Under the pieces are notes generated by a model. It saw nothing but the letters and a program-made list of their open reading frames with translations. It searched no databases and was not told the origin of the DNA. The position numbers and the translations under genes were made by a program. DNA of 64,000 nucleotides, taken from positions 248,001-312,000 of the forward strand of contig JANXCS010000002.1 of NCBI GenBank assembly GCA_025060105.1, written 5' to 3'. Source of the DNA: Pseudothermotoga sp. (GTDB lineage: Bacteria; Thermotogota; Thermotogae; Thermotogales; DSM-5069). Shown one piece after another: positions 59,297 through 64,000 of the stretch (the stretch's first letter is position 1; each line of letters starts with the position of its first letter).

Positions 59297-59773
59297 TCAT
59301 ATCTGATAAACCTCCACTTTCCGAGAACATGGTTCAAGGAAAACAACACTCGCTTTCTCAGCGATGTACCCACTACCATCGCCAGGGTTTATCAAAAGGC
59401 ACTTACCGACCTCCTTGATATCGGTTTTATGTGTGTGACCATAGAAGATGAAATCATAATGTTGAGATTGCAATAAGGCATCCAGTGCAAAAGGTTCATG
59501 CATCATTGCTATTCTTCTCTCGCCAACCAAGAACTCAATTGGACCTTTCACGATCCGACCTGAGGACCTTTGGCTGAGAAGAAGTATTTCTCCGTCGTTG
59601 TTTCCAAAAACCCCATAGAATTCAGCATTGAATTTCAGAAACTTATTCAGAGAGAACGGAGAAACTATGTCACCGCAGTGAAAAATGTGTGTCACGTCAC
59701 GTTTTCTTGCTTCTTCCAAGAACTTGTCGATGTTGTGCAAATTATCGTGTGTGTCAGAGATTATGAGCCACAT
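59297..59773 (-). CDS. YfcE/MJ0936 family phosphodiesterase
   Basis: 158 residues, a small metallophosphoesterase with SDTHDN, HCGDI, GNND, MHEP and YGHTHKTD metal motifs and the closing NPGDGSG. Second paralogue of this family in the window (see 33934-34488). ATG preceded by GGGGGGTG. Lies 25 nt downstream of the lipoprotein gene, probably cotranscribed. Substrate uncertain. Confidence 0.92.
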   Translation of the reverse strand: MWLIISDTHDNLHNIDKFLEEARKRDVTHIFHCGDIVSPFSLNKFLKFNAEFYGVFGNNDGEILLLSQRSSGRIVKGPIEFLVGERRIAMMHEPFALDALLQSQHYDFIFYGHTHKTDIKEVGKCLLINPGDGSGYIAEKASVVFLEPCSRKVEVYQI

Positions 59774-59798
59774 TTTTTCACCCCCCGCACATTACATT

Positions 59799-61559
59799 TT
59801 AATCCGCAAAGAGAGCTAAACAATTTTGGTTGAAAGTACAGAAAGCTACTAACGTTGTGGTCAAAGAACTCAGGTTCACGGAATGGACTTCCAACCTGTT
59901 ACTGTAGAGAATATAAAGATTCTGGCCTACAATTTTCATCGCTACTGGAAGGTTGGAACTGACTTGACTTAGCTGGTTACTATCAGTTCTTCCAAGATAG
60001 ACTCCTTTACCAAATATTCCCAAGCAAAAGAGGTCTCCTGAAGCATCAACTAACCTCACATCGTTTTGAACGATTATGCTTCGAATAGGGTTAAGACCAT
60101 TTTGATCACATCCATGAATTTCAACGAGGTAGTTGTTATTCCTGTAACAAGACACGAAAACCAAGCCACCACGTGCGAATATCCTTTGCGCGCCATCGAT
60201 GTTTTTTGTATCGATCAGTTGTAGAGTTTCAGGGTTTAGTATTCGCACTGTTGTACCACTGAGAACTAACAAATGACGGTCGAGACTGATATAGGTTCCA
60301 CTCATCTGAGTTGAGGTAGCATCGGCTAAGTTGTACAGATTGACCCTTCTCACCACATTGGATGCGATTTGAGCGAGGTATCTGTCATTCAAGTCAAAGT
60401 TGGAGGAGAACAACAAAAGATCGTGTCTCTGTGAACTAGTTATCTTCAGATCCTCGGTACTCAATCTCACCACCGAATTATTCGTAACAACAAACAGGTC
60501 ATTCCCTACCGCTCGAACAGCCTTTATATCTCTTGAAACGTAGTTTGAAACTTTTTGTTCAACGCGTGATCCGTTGAGCCCACATCTAATCACATTTCCA
60601 TCCTGCAAAGCTACAAAGATACGTGGGATATCTCTTACGACAGTGAACATCTTTGAAAAACCACTGTGCTTTCCTTCAAAGCTCACAACATTGAACACGT
60701 AATTGTACTCAGCATTCTCAACAACGTCTCTGTCCAGATAAAAAGTTTCTGTTCCTTCAAAGATCCTTATCCAATGATCTTCTTCTCCTTTATAGATTTG
60801 ATACAGAGAAGCGCCTTCCACAGGCTCCCAGGAAATCAGAATGCCTTCTTCAACGTTCGTTAACGTAGCTGAAGAAACTGTCTTTATAAAGTCTGCTTCG
60901 ATTATCACCTTTATATTCCCAAAATGATTCACAGTGAAAGAATACTTGTTCAACCTTCCTGGTTGTAGCTCAATCCCGAAGAAACCTTTCTCTGGCCAGA
61001 CGAGCATCTGTCTTTCCATTTGATCATACAAAGTGAACTTCGCGTTCCATACGGCACTCGAAAGGTTCTCAAACTGAAAAGTGGCGATTCCATTCTGAAA
61101 ATTTCTCTCCTCGATCCGTATATCGTTAGAATAACTCAGTTCCAATTTCACACGAGCAACTTCAGTTGAAACAACAGAAATATTGATTTGTAAGCCAGCG
61201 GTATTCAAAAGCATAGGTACATTCACCGTATTTTCCACGTTTGGAAGCACTTCCACCTGCGTTTGGCCGACGTATAGAACGTGGTCTTGATCGTCTTTCA
61301 GTGTAACCGAAACACTCCAAACACCTTTCTCGATGGATTGAAAACTAATATCACTCTGGCTTGGAAACTCAAAAGTTCGGGAAATAATCCTTGAACCTTT
61401 GCTGAGTATTATGACACCGTGACTTGGTCCCACTTCTGGTATAGCTTTAGGCATGGAAATCTTGACAACGAGAGTCCCTGTTTCCTCGCGCAACGAAAAA
61501 GTACATGAAGTGACCGCTAAAATCAAACAAAAAATGAGCAAGAAACAAGCCCTTGCCAA
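59799..61559 (-). CDS. predicted surface lipoprotein with beta-sandwich and beta-propeller-like domains
   Basis: 586 residues beginning with a lipoprotein signal: hydrophobic FLLIFCLILAVTSC with lipobox VTSC, Cys19 the predicted lipid anchor. After it come two beta-sandwich-like segments (residues about 30-220), a fibronectin type III-like domain (about 230-320, ISWEPVEGASLYQIYKGEE) and a C-terminal region of repeated beta-blade-like segments (about 325-580, for example FARGGLVFVSCYRN, VVGQNLYILYSNR style). Function unknown; ligand binding at the cell surface is possible. TTG at 61559 has GGGGG at 8 nt. Two operator-like repeats lie just upstream. Confidence 0.8.
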   Translation of the reverse strand: MARACFLLIFCLILAVTSCTFSLREETGTLVVKISMPKAIPEVGPSHGVIILSKGSRIISRTFEFPSQSDISFQSIEKGVWSVSVTLKDDQDHVLYVGQTQVEVLPNVENTVNVPMLLNTAGLQINISVVSTEVARVKLELSYSNDIRIEERNFQNGIATFQFENLSSAVWNAKFTLYDQMERQMLVWPEKGFFGIELQPGRLNKYSFTVNHFGNIKVIIEADFIKTVSSATLTNVEEGILISWEPVEGASLYQIYKGEEDHWIRIFEGTETFYLDRDVVENAEYNYVFNVVSFEGKHSGFSKMFTVVRDIPRIFVALQDGNVIRCGLNGSRVEQKVSNYVSRDIKAVRAVGNDLFVVTNNSVVRLSTEDLKITSSQRHDLLLFSSNFDLNDRYLAQIASNVVRRVNLYNLADATSTQMSGTYISLDRHLLVLSGTTVRILNPETLQLIDTKNIDGAQRIFARGGLVFVSCYRNNNYLVEIHGCDQNGLNPIRSIIVQNDVRLVDASGDLFCLGIFGKGVYLGRTDSNQLSQVSSNLPVAMKIVGQNLYILYSNRLEVHSVNLSSLTTTLVAFCTFNQNCLALFAD

Positions 61560-61578
61560 AATCAACACCCCCAACAAG

Positions 61579-61610
61579 TAGATGTTCGATCTAAATAGAT
61601 GTTCGACCTA
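61579..61610. repeat. tandem operator-like palindromes
   Basis: TAGATGTTCGATCTA (61579-61593) and TAGATGTTCGACCTA (61596-61610) are 14/15 identical, 17 nt apart. Each is a palindrome (TAGAT / ATCTA arms, the second with one mismatch). They sit between the lipoprotein gene and the MarR promoter, so they may be binding sites for the MarR regulator. Confidence 0.5.
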
Positions 61611-61661
61611 TCGTGATTTTATCAACGATTGGAGCAAGTTATGGTCATTTTGTTTAATTAT

Positions 61662-61690
61662 TTGACTGTTCAATGTTTTAACTGTATAAT
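61662..61690 (+). promoter_or_regulatory. promoter of the MarR-SDR operon
   Basis: TTGACT (61662-61667), a 17-nt spacer and TATAAT (61685-61690); transcription should start near 61697. This leaves a 28-nt leader before the GTG start or only 4 nt before the ATG at 61701. Confidence 0.82.
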
Positions 61691-61724
61691 AGCTTTGGTG
61701 ATGAATGTGGAAGGAAGAAAAATT

Positions 61725-62144
61725 GTGGAAGCCATTATCGAGTTGACCTTGACTTTTTCGAAAATGATCAAGTTTCATCCAGAACTAGAAAAATTGCGTG
61801 CAGTAGAGCTTTACACATTGTTCTATTTGCTCAGACATGGTCCATGCAAAATGAAAGATCTCGCCCAAGCCCTCTCCATGACGAAAGCGAACATTACACA
61901 TTTGGTGGATGCTCTCGAACGGAAAGGTTTTGTTCAAAGAATCTTGAACGATTTGGATAGGAGGATCGTTCATGTTTATGTAACAAATTATGGGAAGAAG
62001 ATTTACGATGAATTGATAGAAGAGTTGTCTAAGCTAGTCGAAAATGTCGCTTCTAAATTGAAACCGGCAGATTTAGTCATCATTTCACGAGGCTTCGAAA
62101 AATTCCTCGCAGAATTTTCTGGTTCTAAGGGGGGAACAAAATGA
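61725..62144 (+). CDS. MarR family transcriptional regulator
   Basis: 139 residues with a winged helix-turn-helix domain (LRHGPCKMKDLAQALSMTK, ANITHLVDALERKG, LNDLDRRIVHVYVTNYG), a typical MarR layout. The GTG at 61725 has a GGAAGGAAG site and is preferred; an ATG at 61701 would be almost leaderless from the promoter above. Overlaps the SDR gene by 4 nt (ATGA). It may bind the palindromes at 61579-61610 and its own promoter. Ligand unknown. Confidence 0.88.
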   Translation: MEAIIELTLTFSKMIKFHPELEKLRAVELYTLFYLLRHGPCKMKDLAQALSMTKANITHLVDALERKGFVQRILNDLDRRIVHVYVTNYGKKIYDELIEELSKLVENVASKLKPADLVIISRGFEKFLAEFSGSKGGTK

Positions 62145-63139
62145 TCGCTGTGACTGGTGGCACAGGGCATCTTGGAAATGTGCTCGTTCGAAAACTGGTC
62201 GAAACTGGTGAAAGAGTGAGAGTTTTGGTAGCACCTTTTGAGGACATCAAACCGTTGGAAGGTTTGAACGTAGAAATTGCAAGAGGCGATATAAGGGATC
62301 GAAACTTAATCAACAATTTTTGTGAAGGAGCAAGTATCGTTTTCCACCTAGCAGCAGTCATATCGATCTTTGGCAAGAATAATTTGGTCTACGACGTGAA
62401 CGTGAACGGGACCAGAAACGTTATAGATTCCTGCTTGAGACATCGCTCAAGACTGGTCTATGTGAGTTCAGTTCACGCTTTTGCAGAGCTCCCTAAAGGT
62501 TCTCTCATCGATGAAACCGTACCGATAGATCCCAATAGGGTGACAGGGACGTATGCGAAATCCAAAGCGATTGCAACCAACTTAGTCTTAGAAGCAACCA
62601 AACGTGGTCTCGATGCCGTGATAATGTGTCCAACTGGCATCATAGGCCCGTACGATTGGCGCATATCTGAAATGGGTAATTTGTTGTTACTCCATTTGAG
62701 CGGAAAATTGAGAGTCCTAATGGAAGGTGGCTTCGATTTTGTGGATGTGCGAGATGTCGCAAACGCTTTGATAGTTGCTTCCAAAAAGGCAAAGAGTGGA
62801 GAAATTTTCATAATTGGTGGCACATACATAACTGTGCGCGCTCTGATCCAATTGCTCGATAAGATTGAACCGAAGCATTCTGTGAAATTGTTTTTGCCGA
62901 TTTGGCTTGCTAGAATCATCTCCTATTTCACAACACTTGGTCGTTTCTTCGATAAAAAAGTGCCTCTCACACCCTATGCAGTGTTCACGCTCAGTAGGAA
63001 CTATATCTACTCACATGCAAAAGCAGCAAGAGAGCTTAGCTACATACCAAGACCTATAGAAGACTCGTTGAGAGATACAATAATGTGGCTTAAATCTTCT
63101 TTTGATCTCACACTGAAGATCGCACACGATAGCATTTGA
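62141..63139 (+). CDS. NAD(P)-dependent SDR-family epimerase/reductase
   Basis: 332 residues of the extended short-chain dehydrogenase family. Cofactor loop GGTGHLG at residues 6-12, YVSSVHAF and the catalytic YxxxK (YAKSK) are present; the sequence resembles dihydroflavonol-4-reductase or hopanoid-associated sugar epimerases. Substrate unknown. AAGGGGGG precedes the ATG. Under the MarR promoter. Its stop is 3 nt from the convergent mgsA end. Confidence 0.9.
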   Translation: MIAVTGGTGHLGNVLVRKLVETGERVRVLVAPFEDIKPLEGLNVEIARGDIRDRNLINNFCEGASIVFHLAAVISIFGKNNLVYDVNVNGTRNVIDSCLRHRSRLVYVSSVHAFAELPKGSLIDETVPIDPNRVTGTYAKSKAIATNLVLEATKRGLDAVIMCPTGIIGPYDWRISEMGNLLLLHLSGKLRVLMEGGFDFVDVRDVANALIVASKKAKSGEIFIIGGTYITVRALIQLLDKIEPKHSVKLFLPIWLARIISYFTTLGRFFDKKVPLTPYAVFTLSRNYIYSHAKAARELSYIPRPIEDSLRDTIMWLKSSFDLTLKIAHDSI

Positions 63140-63142
63140 TCA

Positions 63143-63610
63143 TTACTCCTTGACTATCTTCATTATACGTTCGCGCAGTTGTGTTTCATAATCCGGCTGT
63201 ATTTTTTCGTACTCTTGCTCGAACAAGGGTGAAGAGATCAAAAAATCGGCACTCGAACGGTTGATAGCCACTGGAATATTGTAAACTGTGGCGAGCCTTA
63301 TCAAAGCTTTGATATCGACGTCGTGCGCGAGTGGTTCGAGTGGATCCCAAAAGAATATGAGGACATCTATCTCACCTTCAGCGATCTTCGCCCCTATTTG
63401 TTGATCGCCCCCAAGGGGTCCACTTTTGAACTTGTACACTTTCAACCCCGTTCTCTCCTCAATCAAGGTACCTGTCGTACCGGTGGCATACAGTTCGTGT
63501 TTGGATAGAGTACCTTTGTTGAACTCAACCCACTCAATCAAATCTTTCTTCATTCGATCGTGTGCAACCAGTGCTATTCTTTTTTTCTTTGAAAGCTTGA
63601 TTCGTTGCAA
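63143..63610 (-). CDS. mgsA: methylglyoxal synthase
   Basis: 155 residues converting dihydroxyacetone phosphate to methylglyoxal and phosphate, a bypass that relieves sugar-phosphate stress. Motifs [42 protein letters not shown] (catalytic Asp region) and [14 protein letters not shown] are present. The TTG at 63610 has GGGGGTGG at 5 nt. A likely promoter lies upstream. Confidence 0.95.
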   Translation of the reverse strand: MQRIKLSKKKRIALVAHDRMKKDLIEWVEFNKGTLSKHELYATGTTGTLIEERTGLKVYKFKSGPLGGDQQIGAKIAEGEIDVLIFFWDPLEPLAHDVDIKALIRLATVYNIPVAINRSSADFLISSPLFEQEYEKIQPDYETQLRERIMKIVKE

Positions 63611-63631
63611 ATTCACCACCCCCACGGTTTT

Positions 63632-63659
63632 ATTGTAAACTCGGGAAGTTAAAATTCAA
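63632..63659 (-). promoter_or_regulatory. candidate mgsA promoter
   Basis: Minus-strand TTGAAT (63654-63659), 16-nt spacer, TACAAT (63632-63637), about 20 nt upstream of the mgsA start. Confidence 0.45.
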
Positions 63660-63675
63660 ATTGGGGTGAGAGGAA

Positions 63676-64000
63676 TTGAATCGAAAGATAGCTATACTCT
63701 TCCTCATCATTACTGCAATATTGTGGAGTTTAGGAGGGTTACTCATAAAACTTGTGAACTGGAATCCCATCGCCATAGCTGCAGGTCGAAGCATCATATC
63801 TGCTCTTCTGATGCTCGCCTACGTGAGAAAACCTAAGTTTAACTGGAGTCGTGATCAAATACTTGCCGCCCTTTTTTACTTCGGTACAGTCACACTATTT
63901 GTGACAGCAAACAAGTTCACCACTGCTGCGAATGCCATACTCTTACAGTACGGTGCCCCAGTCTACGTTGCCATTTTCGCACCATTAATTCTGAAAGAGA
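63676..64000 (+). CDS. EamA/DMT family transporter (partial)
   Basis: The first 108 codons of a drug/metabolite transporter: three hydrophobic segments (residues about 5-23, 33-46, 64-80) with the family pattern LWSLGGLLIK and ANAILLQYGAPVYVAIFAPL. TTG start at 63676 after GGGGTGAGAGGAA. It continues beyond the window. Divergent from mgsA. Substrate cannot be predicted. Confidence 0.88.
   Translation, partial: MNRKIAILFLIITAILWSLGGLLIKLVNWNPIAIAAGRSIISALLMLAYVRKPKFNWSRDQILAALFYFGTVTLFVTANKFTTAANAILLQYGAPVYVAIFAPLILKE

Overview
The window is a chromosomal segment of a thermophilic member of the order Thermotogales, probably Pseudothermotoga or Thermotoga-like. The evidence is the NusG with an insertion of about 190 residues, the RNA polymerase beta' subunit with an insertion of about 290 residues after its N-terminal zinc site, strong AGGAGG-type ribosome binding sites, frequent GTG/TTG starts, very tight gene packing and protein sequences resembling those of T. 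maritima. I see no phage, insertion sequence or CRISPR array. Almost everything is chromosomal housekeeping; the novelty lies in a few degenerate or orphan proteins and in unusual starts and overlaps.

Region 1 (1-3933, minus): a partial rRNA methyltransferase of RlmI type (start codon apparently ATT), an iron-type alcohol dehydrogenase, endonuclease V and an LCP-family membrane protein. Region 2 (4137-8900, plus): a six-gene tight array with two small membrane-anchored nuclease-fold proteins (the second Mrr-like, the first apparently catalytically dead), lysine 2,3-aminomutase, a KamB-like P-loop protein, the DNA polymerase sliding clamp and an orphan ABC ATPase. Region 3 (8874-12746): the PmbA/TldD pair and, divergently, a THUMP-domain RNA methyltransferase that seems to start at CTG. 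Region 4 (12791-25526, minus): one long transcription-translation unit: consensus promoter, tRNA-Thr, tRNA-Tyr, rpmG, tRNA-Trp, secE, nusG, rplK, rplA, L10 leader with attenuator, rplJ, rplL, rpoB, rpoC, terminator.

Region 5 (25603-35501): an aldehyde:ferredoxin oxidoreductase diverging from glyQ-glyS; guaB; then a plus-strand set of acylphosphatase, tmk, an ABC-2 permease, a phosphodiesterase and a NurA-like protein. Region 6 (35519-55436, minus): 26 consecutive genes with no gap above 53 nt, including tsf, coaD, lgt, pth, rplY, prs, glmU, a PriA whose helicase motifs are destroyed, pyrR, tgt, deoC, radC, maf, apbE, two AmmeMemoRadiSam components and a degenerate phosphofructokinase-like protein. 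Region 7 (55519-58997, minus): fatty-acid genes fabF-fabZ-fabK-fabD behind a promoter embedded in an upstream terminator. Region 8 (59297-64000): a phosphodiesterase and a surface lipoprotein, a MarR regulator with an SDR-family enzyme, methylglyoxal synthase and the start of a DMT-family transporter.

The longest stretch without a gene is 58998-59296 (299 bases); it holds the fab promoter and a terminator, and I see nothing else in 59078-59296. Gene starts were chosen mainly by ribosome-binding-site spacing and family alignment from memory; no database search was possible.
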